DNA from: Nocardiopsis sp. NRRL B-16309
GTDB taxonomy: Bacteria > Actinomycetota > Actinomycetes > Streptosporangiales > Streptosporangiaceae
Direction of reading: 5' to 3'
Assembly: GCF_001279585.1 (NCBI RefSeq)
Contig: NZ_LGEC01000103.1
Span: 124,001-188,000, forward strand
Length of the DNA: 64,000 nt
Part shown: positions 56,860-64,000 of the stretch, one piece after another
How positions within the stretch are numbered: position 1 is the stretch's first letter
Layout: each line of letters begins with the position of its first letter
The notes under the pieces: model-generated
The model's input: only the letters and a program-made list of their open reading frames with translations
The model's database searches: none
What the model was told of the DNA's origin: nothing
Made by a program: the position numbers and the translations under genes

Positions 56860-56886
56860 GGGGCCCCGCGCGGCGCGCGGGGCCCC
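56860..56886. terminator. Bidirectional terminator between the SMR genes and hisG
   Basis: A 12-bp perfect stem, GGGGCCCCGCGC with GCGCGGGGCCCC, around a three-base loop GGC, between converging genes. Confidence 0.8.
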
Positions 56887-56912
56887 GACACGGGGCGGGT
56901 ACCGCGCGACCG

Positions 56913-57767
56913 TCAGAGGCGGCAGGCGTAGATGTCGGTGACCAGGATGGCGCGGGCGCCGAGCTCCCAGAGGTCGTCCATGATGCGCTGGGCGTCCTTG
57001 CGCGGCACCATCGACCGGACCGCGACCCAGCCCTCGCGGTGCAGCGGCGAGACCGTCGGCCCCTCCATGCCCGGGGTGAGGTCGACCGCCGCCTCCAGGC
57101 GCTCGGCGTGCACGTCGTAGTCCATCATCACGTAGTCGCGGGCGACCAGGACGCCGCGCAGCCGCCGCAGCAGCTGCTCGATCTTGGGGTCGTCCCCGGC
57201 GTCGCTGGGCCGGATCACGACCGCCTCGGAGACCAGGATCGGCTCGCCGAAGGTCTCCATCCCGGCCTGGCGCAGGGTGGTGCCGGTGGACACGACGTCG
57301 GCGACCGCGTCGGCCACGCCGAGCTGGACCGAGCTCTCCACGGCACCGTCCAGGTGGATGACCCGCGCGTCCACGCCCTTCTTCTCCAGGTAGGAGCGCA
57401 GGAGTCCGTCGAAGGACGTCGCGATGCGCTTGCCGTCGAGGTCGGAGACCCTCATGTCCGCGCCGCCGGGCGCGGCGAAGCGGAACGTGGACCCGCCGAA
57501 GCCGAGGGCGAGGACCTCGTCGACCGGCGCGCCGGAGTCCAGCAGCATGTCACGGCCGGTGATCCCGGCCTGGAGGATGCCCTCACCGACGTAGACGGCG
57601 ATGTCCTTGGGGCGCAGGAAGAAGAACTCGGTCTCGTTGTCGGGGTCGATCATGACCAGGTCGCGGCTGCTCTTGCGCTGCCGGTACCCGGCCTCGCGCA
57701 GCATCTCCACCGCGGGTTCGGACAGCTGGCCCTTGTTGGGCACGGCGATTCTCAACAGGTCGGACAT
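56913..57767 (-). CDS. hisG: ATP phosphoribosyltransferase
   Basis: A 284-residue long-form HisG, the first enzyme of histidine synthesis, joining ATP and PRPP. Motifs: RIAVPNKGQLSEPAVEML at the start, AGITGRDMLLDSGAPV, the PRPP loop ADAVADVVSTGTTLRQAG, and a C-terminal regulatory domain (about 205-284) that binds histidine for feedback inhibition. Start is ATG 57767. hisE lies 75 bases upstream on the same strand, so the two catalyse steps 1 and 2 from one operon. Confidence 0.96.
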   Translation of the reverse strand: MSDLLRIAVPNKGQLSEPAVEMLREAGYRQRKSSRDLVMIDPDNETEFFFLRPKDIAVYVGEGILQAGITGRDMLLDSGAPVDEVLALGFGGSTFRFAAPGGADMRVSDLDGKRIATSFDGLLRSYLEKKGVDARVIHLDGAVESSVQLGVADAVADVVSTGTTLRQAGMETFGEPILVSEAVVIRPSDAGDDPKIEQLLRRLRGVLVARDYVMMDYDVHAERLEAAVDLTPGMEGPTVSPLHREGWVAVRSMVPRKDAQRIMDDLWELGARAILVTDIYACRL

Positions 57768-57842
57768 AGGGGTGGCCTTCCTTCGTGGGCTCTGCGTTTC
57801 GGGGACGTCCGGTGGGCCGACCCGCGCCGGTGGCGCGGCGGC

Positions 57843-58106
57843 CTACAAATGCTTGTAGACGTCCTCGAGGCGCAGGCCGCGGGCCAGCATCAGGACCTGG
57901 AGGTGGTAGAGGAGCTGCGAGATCTCTTCGGCGGCGTTCTCGTCCGACTCGTACTCGGCGGCCATCCAGACCTCTGCGGCCTCCTCGACGACCTTCTTGC
58001 CGATGGCGTGGACGCCGGCGTCGAGTTGGGCGACGGTCCCGGACCCCTCGGGGCGGGAGCGCGCCTTCTCGGACAGCTCGGCGAACAGCTCTTCGAAGGT
58101 CTTCAT
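57843..58106 (-). CDS. hisE: Phosphoribosyl-ATP pyrophosphohydrolase
   Basis: An 87-residue all-helical pyrophosphatase that converts PR-ATP to PR-AMP. The acidic metal motif is KKVVEEAAEVWMAA (E-E-x-x-E), followed by EEISQLLYHLQVLMLARGL. The start is ATG 58106; the frame extends upstream without similarity. It is separate from hisI, as in other actinobacteria, and is expressed with hisG downstream. Confidence 0.95.
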   Translation of the reverse strand: MKTFEELFAELSEKARSRPEGSGTVAQLDAGVHAIGKKVVEEAAEVWMAAEYESDENAAEEISQLLYHLQVLMLARGLRLEDVYKHL

Positions 58107-58260
58107 GGTGTCTTTCCTCGACCGACAGTGCGGTACCAGGGTAGGCGCTGCACGGACCCGGCGCCGCACCGGGCGACGGATGTCTCACCATGTGAGAGGG
58201 CCCGGGCGCGGCCCGCCGACCGGCGCGCGGCCGGGCGGGTGCCCTCCGGACGCGCCCCCG

Positions 58261-59091
58261 TCAGGCCATGCGCCGCGCGAGGACCCTGACCAGGCTGCGG
58301 GGCAGGACCTTGAGCAGGCCGTCCGCCGTCTTGTACTGGCCGCCCGGGACGACCTTGGAGCGGCCCGCGGACCACGCCCGCAGGGTCTCGCGCACGATCT
58401 GCTCCTTGGACACGAACGCGAACTCCGGCAGTCCCTGTTCCTGCACCTTGCGGGTCATGTCCGTGCGCACGAACCCGGGCAGGACCACGGTGACGTCGAC
58501 GCCCTTGCGCCGGACCTCGGCGGACACGCTCTCGCTCCACAGGGTGACGAACTTCTTGCCGCCGCCGTAGACCGATCCGCCGGGGTTGGCCGCGGGCTCA
58601 CCGGCCAGCGACGACACGTTGACCACTCCGAGCCGCGCGGTCGCGCCCGCCTCGCGCCGGGCGATCTGGACCGGCAGGACGGCGCGGGCCAACTGCAGGA
58701 CGGCGCGCACGTTGAGGTCGATCATGGCGTCGATGTCGTCCGGGTCCTGCTCGGCGAAGACACCGCCGTCCCCGCGCCCGGCGTTGTTGACCAGCAGGTC
58801 GATGGGCGGGGCGCCGTCCGTGCCGTCCCGCCGCAGGCGGGCGGCGACCGCCTCGACCCCCTCGCGCGTGGCGAGGTCGGCGGGCAGTGTCTCCACGTCC
58901 GTGCCGTAGCGCTCGCCGATCTCCCCGGCCAGCGCGTGCAGGATGTCCTCGCGCCGCGCGACCACCACCAGGCCGTATCCGCGCTGGGCCAGGCGGCGGG
59001 CGAACTCCTCACCGATCCCGCTGGAGGCGCCGGTGACCAGCGCGGTCCTGGGGGAGGAGGAGTCCTGCGGGATGCTCTGCGCTGCGCTCAT
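58261..59091 (-). CDS. Short-chain dehydrogenase/reductase
   Basis: A 276-residue classical SDR. Cofactor motif: TALVTGASSGIGEEFARRLA (residues 16-35); NNAG motif: LLVNNAGRGDGG; catalytic Ser in VNVSSLAGEPAA and Tyr-x-x-x-Lys in VYGGGKKFVTLWSES. The substrate is unknown; the sequence resembles the group of ketoreductases annotated near DltE/YciK. The ATG at 59091 faces a methyltransferase gene. No operon partners. Confidence 0.88.
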   Translation of the reverse strand: MSAAQSIPQDSSSPRTALVTGASSGIGEEFARRLAQRGYGLVVVARREDILHALAGEIGERYGTDVETLPADLATREGVEAVAARLRRDGTDGAPPIDLLVNNAGRGDGGVFAEQDPDDIDAMIDLNVRAVLQLARAVLPVQIARREAGATARLGVVNVSSLAGEPAANPGGSVYGGGKKFVTLWSESVSAEVRRKGVDVTVVLPGFVRTDMTRKVQEQGLPEFAFVSKEQIVRETLRAWSAGRSKVVPGGQYKTADGLLKVLPRSLVRVLARRMA

Positions 59092-59266
59092 GGGCCCAGC
59101 GTAGGCCGTGCCGGTCCGGCGCGCCCGTGGGGCCGGGGGCGGGGCCCTTGCCGAACGGGCGCCGTGGCGCGTCCCACACCGCCTCCGACCAGGCCACCGT
59201 CCATGAACCGGCAAGGAAACGCCGCGGTGACTCCCCCTGGCGGCCGTCAAGCGCTAGCGTGCCAGT

Positions 59267-59965
59267 ATGTCCGAGACCCAGAGCCCCGCCGGACCATTTT
59301 CCGCCCTCCGGCTGGACGAGCGCCTGCGTGACACCAGGTTGTTCTTCAGCCAGGCGCTGCGGACCTTCCACGCGACCGGTTCCATCGTGCCGAGCAGCCG
59401 GGCGCTGGCCGACGCGCTGGCCGAGTTCGTCCGCGAGCGCCCCGACCCCGCACAGCCACTGCGCATCCTGGAGGCCGGCGCCGGAACCGGCGCGATCAGC
59501 CGCGGGATCGCCGCCGCCATGATCCCGGGCGACAGCGTCGACCTGGTCGAGGCCAATCCCGAGTTCGCCGCCTACCTGGAGGGGCTGCTCACGACCGATC
59601 CCGAGCTGTCGCGGATCGCCGACAGCGCCCGGGTCCACGCCAAGCTCGTCAACGAGATGGGCCCGGACCGCCGCTACGACGCGATCGTCTCCGGTCTGCC
59701 GTTCGCCAACTTCACCGCCGACGAGGTCACGGAGATCCTCGACTACTACTTCGAGGTCCTCGAACCGGGCGGCACCCTGTCCTTCTACGGCTACCTGTAC
59801 ACCAAGGAGGTCAAGGCGGTCATCGCCCGGCGCGAGGACTACCTCCGCCAGGCGCGCACCAGCTGGGTCGTCCAGGACTGGATCGACCGCTACGGCATCC
59901 GCACCGACACGGTGTTCGCCAACATCCCGCCCGCGTGGGTGCACCACCTGCGCAAACCGGTCTGA
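59267..59965 (+). CDS. SAM-dependent methyltransferase (PmtA/KsgA-like fold)
   Basis: A 232-residue class I methyltransferase. Motif I is LRILEAGAGTGAISRGIAAA, motif II DLVEANPEFAAYLEGLL, and motif IV YDAIVSGLPFANFTADEV. The S-G-L-P-F motif is characteristic of the group annotated as phosphatidylethanolamine N-methyltransferases or rRNA adenine methyltransferase-like enzymes. A lipid or small-molecule target is more likely than rRNA because the KsgA C-terminal domain is absent. Start ATG 59267. Monocistronic. Confidence 0.82.
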   Translation: MSETQSPAGPFSALRLDERLRDTRLFFSQALRTFHATGSIVPSSRALADALAEFVRERPDPAQPLRILEAGAGTGAISRGIAAAMIPGDSVDLVEANPEFAAYLEGLLTTDPELSRIADSARVHAKLVNEMGPDRRYDAIVSGLPFANFTADEVTEILDYYFEVLEPGGTLSFYGYLYTKEVKAVIARREDYLRQARTSWVVQDWIDRYGIRTDTVFANIPPAWVHHLRKPV

Positions 59966-59969
59966 CCGT

Positions 59970-59998
59970 CGGGGCCCGCCCACGCGCGGCGGGCCCCG
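59970..59998. terminator. Bidirectional terminator
   Basis: An 11-bp perfect stem, CGGGGCCCGCC with GGCGGGCCCCG, loop CACGCGC. It fills the 34 bases between two converging stop codons. Confidence 0.8.
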
Positions 59999-59999
59999 C

Positions 60000-62072
60000 C
60001 TACTCCGGCACGGCCCCCGACTCGATCCGGGCGACGGCGGCCCGCACGGCGGCCGTGTACTCGTGGTCGAAGAGGACGTCACGCAGGCCCGAGCCCGCCG
60101 CGTGGCGCACCCGCTCGTCCCGGGCGAGCCGTGCGCGCAGCCGGGGCAGGGCCTCCCGCGCCCCCGCACCCATCCGCGCGAGGATCCGGACCGTCCGCAA
60201 CGCGTCGACGCCGTGGCGGCCGTCCAGGTACGGACCGGCCATGATCCGGCGCAGCGCCCCGTCGCGCTCCCCGGCGACCCGCCACAGCGCCAGCAGCGCC
60301 CACGGCCCGGACCGGCCGGACTCGGGCACGCCCTCCCGGACCGCCGCGGCGTGGCGGGCAGCCGGTGGGCCGATCTCCCCGAGCAGCCGCAGCCCGGTGG
60401 CGGTGAACCGCTCGTCCGGCAGCGAGTCGAACAGCTCCAGCACGGTGTCGGCGTCACCGGTCATCCGCCAGTACGCGTAGAGCGCGTCCCGCCGTGTGAG
60501 GCCGTCGAGCACCTCCCCGCCCCGGGCTCGGTCCAGGACCGGCCCGGCGTGGACGGAGGCTGCCGGACCGATGGCCGCCAGCGCCTCCAGGGCCAGCTGC
60601 GGATGGCGCAGGTCTCGCACGGCGTCCGCCAGCTCGGGGGCCAGGGGCGCCGCAGCCTCGCCCCAGGCGCCGAGGGCGCCCACCACGGCGGCCCGCTCGT
60701 CCTCGTCGCGGTCGGACCGCAGCAGGCTCCGGAGCGTCGGTACGAGGTCGTCGGCGAACGCCGCCAGGGTGCCCAGCAGGTCGGCGAGGTGCGGACCGAG
60801 GGACCAGCCGTCGGCGTAGCCGCGCTGACGGGGGAAACCGAATCCGACGTCCGCGCGCTCGCCCAGCAGACCGACCACGCGGTCGTCGCCCAGGCGCGCC
60901 AGGGCGTACAGGGCGTGGTTCGCGTCCTCGCCCGGCGGCCCCCCGGCGAGTAGGGCCAGGCGGTCGGCCCACGGGGCGACGGCCGCAGGGCCGCACACGG
61001 CCAGGACCAGGGCCGCACGGGAGCGCACGTGCTCCTCCGGGTCCGCCAGCAGTCCGGCCAGGGCCGGCGCCCATCGCCCCTCGGCCGACCGCAGCGCGGC
61101 GACCAGGTCGGCGACGCCGTTGAGCCCCGCCTGGCGCAGGTGCGCGGTCGCCCCGCCGAGCATCCGCCCGGCCAGGTCGCCGTGCCCGGCCGGGTCGCCC
61201 CCGAACGCGCGCAGCAGCCAGTTCGGGGCGAAGGCCGCGACATGCTCCCGTGTCGCGGGATCGTGGCGACGGGCCGCGGCCCACAGCGGCGCCTCCTCGC
61301 GTGCCAGCCCCTCCACCGCCTCGTGCGCCAGGCGCAGGCCGTCGGGGAATGCCGGTGCCAGCACGTCCGTGCTCAGGAGCACCGTCCGCTCGTCCGGACT
61401 TCCGAACCGTGCCCGGTCGACGAGCCAGCTCACGGCGGGCGCGGGAACGCCGTCCACGGCCGGGCGCGGCGCACCGGGCGCGGTGTCGTGGAACGCCTCC
61501 CCGTCGGGGTGCCGGTCCAGGAGGTCCGCGGCGTCGGCCAGCAGGGTGAGCCGGGTGAGCGGGTCCTCCTCCCGCCGCCACCGCCCGTGCAGGGCGCTCA
61601 GCACCCGAGCGGCGTCGCCCACGGCCCAGGAGAGGACGTCGGCGGCCTCGCGCCGGAGGAGCGCGTCCGGGTCGTCGAGCAGCCCCTCCAGGCAGGGCAC
61701 CTGCGCGCTCAGAGCGGCGGGCCAGTCGGCGTGGACGTACTCGGGGTCACACTCGACGGCGTCCACGACGAGCTGGAACACCAGGTCGAGGGTGTCGCGC
61801 CGGACCTGCCGCGCGCGCCCGGCGTCGGCGACAAGGGCGACCAGGAAGGGCAGCACGGCGGGCGCGGCACCGCAGATCCCTCCCCCCTGGTGGAACACGG
61901 CGGCGTCGAGGTCGCCGATCGCCGCCAGGGCGGCGTCCTCGTCGGCTCCGAAGGCCGCGGCCAGCAGTCCCGGCACGTCGTCGGCGGTCCCGTAGGCGTG
62001 CCGCAGCGTGTCCCACGGCACGTCGGCCAGACCGGTGGGCGGAGGGAGGGGATCGGGCGCCGGTTCGATCAT
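60000..62072 (-). CDS. HEAT-repeat protein
   Basis: A protein of about 690 residues built almost entirely from alpha-helical HEAT-like repeats; recurring phrases such as LLRREAADVLSWAVGDAARV, EEHVRSRAALVLAVCGPAAV and DERAAVVGALGAWGEAAAPL show the 30-40 residue unit. It has no catalytic motif, signal peptide or membrane helix and should be a cytoplasmic scaffold or protein-binding solenoid. The N-terminus (WDTLRHAYGTADDVPGLLAA) is typical of actinomycete HEAT proteins of unknown role. The ATG at 62072 follows AAGGA; GTG 62075 is equally possible. It is monocistronic. Confidence 0.75.
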   Translation of the reverse strand: MIEPAPDPLPPPTGLADVPWDTLRHAYGTADDVPGLLAAAFGADEDAALAAIGDLDAAVFHQGGGICGAAPAVLPFLVALVADAGRARQVRRDTLDLVFQLVVDAVECDPEYVHADWPAALSAQVPCLEGLLDDPDALLRREAADVLSWAVGDAARVLSALHGRWRREEDPLTRLTLLADAADLLDRHPDGEAFHDTAPGAPRPAVDGVPAPAVSWLVDRARFGSPDERTVLLSTDVLAPAFPDGLRLAHEAVEGLAREEAPLWAAARRHDPATREHVAAFAPNWLLRAFGGDPAGHGDLAGRMLGGATAHLRQAGLNGVADLVAALRSAEGRWAPALAGLLADPEEHVRSRAALVLAVCGPAAVAPWADRLALLAGGPPGEDANHALYALARLGDDRVVGLLGERADVGFGFPRQRGYADGWSLGPHLADLLGTLAAFADDLVPTLRSLLRSDRDEDERAAVVGALGAWGEAAAPLAPELADAVRDLRHPQLALEALAAIGPAASVHAGPVLDRARGGEVLDGLTRRDALYAYWRMTGDADTVLELFDSLPDERFTATGLRLLGEIGPPAARHAAAVREGVPESGRSGPWALLALWRVAGERDGALRRIMAGPYLDGRHGVDALRTVRILARMGAGAREALPRLRARLARDERVRHAAGSGLRDVLFDHEYTAAVRAAVARIESGAVPE

Positions 62073-62300
62073 CACGGAATCCTTACCGGTCGGCGGTTCT
62101 CCCCGGATGGGACCGTGCACCGCCGTGCCCGGATTCCCCCCTATGAGTGATTTCCATCACATGCGCTCAGCGGCCCGGGGAGCGCAGGTCGCGGGTAGTC
62201 TCGCGTTGACTTCTTGTGGACCGGAGCTTTGCCCCGGCGACCGGTAGGCCCGGTGTGTCGGCATCCGCACCCAAAGCTCCCCATATCTGCCCAAGGTCCC
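62073..62300. other. Divergent promoter region
   Basis: This segment lies between the HEAT gene and the GH15 gene. It contains TTGACT at 62206-62211 as a possible -35 box, without a convincing -10. I recognise no riboswitch or tRNA. Confidence 0.4.
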
Positions 62301-62360
62301 ATGGAGTACATCCCGCGCCACAAGCCCTGGATCCACGTTGTGCACACCCATGAGATGTGA
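62301..62360 (+). CDS. Possible His-rich 19-codon upstream ORF
   Basis: ATG at 62301 to TGA at 62358, preceded by CCAAGG five bases upstream. It encodes MEYIPRHKPWIHVVHTHEM, with four His and one Trp in 19 residues. It ends 73 bases before the GH15 start. It may be a leader peptide that controls the downstream gene, or a chance frame; codon use over so short a stretch is not informative. Confidence 0.3.
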   Translation: MEYIPRHKPWIHVVHTHEM

Positions 62361-62433
62361 ACCACCCATCGGCGCGCGGAGTCCTAATTCTCATCGATTC
62401 CCCAGGTCACCTTGGACCGACGGAGGAGGCAAC

Positions 62434-64000
62434 GTGACGCTCACCCACGCGGTCGAGGCGAGTCCGGCGGCAGCGCCGGAGACGTCCGGCACGGCTCCCG
62501 AAGCCCTGCCACTGGACGTGCGCCGACGCGTGTCGGCGTTGGCCCGCTCCTCCAACCTGCTCGTGACCTGTGACTACGACGGCGCCCTGGCCCCCACGGA
62601 CGCCTCCGCCTCGCGGCCCCTCCCCCAGGCGGTCCGCGCGCTGCGCGACCTGGCCGAGCTGCCCGGCACCACCTGCGCCGTCATCTCCGCCCGCCCCCTG
62701 GCCGACCTGGCGACCCTGTCGCGCCTGCCCGCCGAGATCCACCTCATCGGCTCCCACGGCACCGACTACGACACCACCCTGGACCGACCCCTCCAGGCCG
62801 CCGACAAGGCCACCGCGCTGGAGCAGCTCCGCGACCAGGTCGAGGCGACCGCCACGTGCTACCTCGGCGGGGGCCACGGCGAGGAGCCGGTCTTCCTGCG
62901 CCTGAACGGACCCGACACCGGCATCCGTGTCGGGAGCGAGCCCACGGTGGCCGCCCACCGCGTCGCGGACACCCCCGCCGCCGCCCAGCTCCTCACCGCC
63001 CTGGCCGCCGAGCGCCGCGCCTGGGTCTTCGGGGAGCGCCCCACCCCCATCGAGCGCATGAGCCTGCTGTCCAACCAGGCCGCCGTCGCGCTCGTGGGCC
63101 CCGACGCGCGCCTGGCCTGGTTCTGCCACCCCGAGCCCGACTCCCCCGCCGTGTTCGCCGAGGTCCTCGGCGGCCGCAGCGCCGGCGTGTTCGCCATCGC
63201 CCCCGCCCACGGCGGACGCCCCCTGGGCCAGCGCTACGAGGCCGGCACGATGACCGTGCGCACCCGCTTCTCCCGGCTGGAGACCACCGACTACCTCGCC
63301 CGCAACGAGACCGCCGGGCGCACCGACCTCGTGCGCGTGGTGTCCGGCGTGGTCCCGGCCACCGTGGAGTTCGCCCCCCGCCCCGACTTCGGCCGCGCGC
63401 CCGTGCGCCTGGTCCCCGTCCAGGACGGCCTGCTCGTGGAGGGCGGCGACTTCCCGATGGCGCTCTTCTCGCCCGGGGTGGACTGGCACATCAGCGGCGA
63501 CGGCACCCACGACACCGCCCGCGCCACCGTCCACCCCACCTCCGAGCGGCCCGTCGTGCTCGAACTGCGCTGCGGCACCAGCGACACCGCACCGAGCCGG
63601 ACCGGCGAGCCGGAGCGCCGCCGGGCCACCCACGAGCACTGGACCGACTGGGTGCGCGGCCTGGACCTGCCGGTCACCGCCCGCGACCTGGCCCAGCGCT
63701 CCGCGCTGACCCTGCGGGGGCTGTGCACCCCCACCGGCGGGGTGATGGCCGCCGCGACCACCTCCCTGCCCGAGGAGATCGGCGGGGTCCGCAACTGGGA
63801 CTACCGGTACTGCTGGCTGCGCGACGGCGCCCTGACCGTCCAGTCCCTGGTCTCCCTGGGTTCGACCGCCGAGGCCGAGCGGTTCCTGGACTGGGTGCAC
63901 GACGTGGTCGCCGCCCTGCCCGGCCCCGAGCTGCTGCGCCCCCTGTACAGCCTGCGCGGCACCGACCTGGGCCCGGAGGAGGTCATCGAGACGCTGTCCG
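62434..64000 (+). CDS. GH15 glucosidase with N-terminal trehalose-phosphatase-like domain, partial
   Basis: The frame stays open to the right edge (522 codons seen). The GTG at 62434 follows GGAGGAGG. Residues 30-180 resemble the HAD fold of OtsB: LLVTCDYDGALAPT keeps both Asp of motif I, VISARPL is motif II, and LIGSHGTDYD follows. The later Lys and GDDxTD motifs are not seen, so this domain looks truncated and probably inactive. From about 205 the GH15 N-domain starts (PTPIERMSLLSNQAAVALVG, LAWFCHPEPDSPAVFAEVLG), then GGVRNWDYRYCWLRDG, a GH15 hallmark of the (alpha/alpha)6 barrel. A role in trehalose or glucan breakdown is likely. Confidence 0.85.
   Translation, partial: MTLTHAVEASPAAAPETSGTAPEALPLDVRRRVSALARSSNLLVTCDYDGALAPTDASASRPLPQAVRALRDLAELPGTTCAVISARPLADLATLSRLPAEIHLIGSHGTDYDTTLDRPLQAADKATALEQLRDQVEATATCYLGGGHGEEPVFLRLNGPDTGIRVGSEPTVAAHRVADTPAAAQLLTALAAERRAWVFGERPTPIERMSLLSNQAAVALVGPDARLAWFCHPEPDSPAVFAEVLGGRSAGVFAIAPAHGGRPLGQRYEAGTMTVRTRFSRLETTDYLARNETAGRTDLVRVVSGVVPATVEFAPRPDFGRAPVRLVPVQDGLLVEGGDFPMALFSPGVDWHISGDGTHDTARATVHPTSERPVVLELRCGTSDTAPSRTGEPERRRATHEHWTDWVRGLDLPVTARDLAQRSALTLRGLCTPTGGVMAAATTSLPEEIGGVRNWDYRYCWLRDGALTVQSLVSLGSTAEAERFLDWVHDVVAALPGPELLRPLYSLRGTDLGPEEVIETLS

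Noticed and set aside
62073..62433. Riboswitch (c-di-AMP or cobalamin type) before the GH15 gene
   Set aside because: Some GC-rich stems exist but I could not match conserved core sequences of either class; a covariance-model search would settle it.

Overview
The window is very GC-rich, uses GTG and TTG starts freely, and packs genes with 4-base ATGA/GTGA overlaps. It carries actinobacterial markers: an Scr1-type XRE regulator with a DUF6879 partner, RsbW-like HATPases, a SigR-type ECF factor, a three-gene purS/purQ/purL FGAM synthase, PhoP-type direct-repeat boxes at pst genes, and a mycothiol-era DinB protein. The closest guess is a filamentous actinomycete of the Nocardiopsis/Streptosporangiales type. 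The genus is inference only. I saw no rRNA, tRNA, CRISPR array or insertion sequence.

Positions 1-13.7 kb look accessory. On the minus strand is a lasso-peptide cluster (precursor, asparagine-synthetase-like cyclase, B-type protease, then a GNAT acetyltransferase cut by the window edge). Its core peptide closely resembles albusnodin, the acetylated lasso peptide. Upstream and co-oriented are an Scr1 regulator, DUF6879 and a small partner. Next come a HATPase with a membrane protein, a divergent GntR/UTRA regulator with a Nudix hydrolase, and a complete type I restriction-modification system (hsdM, hsdS, hsdR).

Positions 14-31 kb are mostly core metabolism: a SigR-like sigma factor without an adjacent rsrA; purS, purQ and purL separated by an RsbW-like kinase and a membrane protein; an orphan Phd antitoxin beside the stump of a vapC; and a five-gene minus-strand osmoprotection operon (betB, betA, ABC ATPase, fused double permease, binding lipoprotein) that should import choline or betaine and oxidise choline to glycine betaine.

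Positions 31-45.5 kb are a mosaic: vapBC, an ABC exporter operon, small enzymes (two with missing catalytic residues), a relBE-like pair with an enlarged toxin followed by four evenly spaced hairpins, SURF1 and DUF3817, an 83-85 bp tandem repeat, and a surface-polysaccharide cluster (processive GT2, WbqC-like, PIG-L deacetylase, NAD-sugar epimerase). Positions 45.5-52 kb hold thioredoxin and phosphate uptake (pstB, an atypical response regulator, pstS, pstC, pstA) with PHO boxes before pstB and pstS.

Positions 52-64 kb hold two EF-hand paralogues around a tetR/epoxide-hydrolase pair, a second copy of the 83-bp repeat, a tetR-SMR-SMR efflux operon behind a perfect palindrome, hisE-hisG, an SDR, methyltransferases, a HEAT-repeat protein and, running off the right edge, a GH15 glucosidase fused to a degenerate trehalose-phosphatase-like domain. 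Many operons end in perfect GC-rich hairpins, usually without a U-tract.
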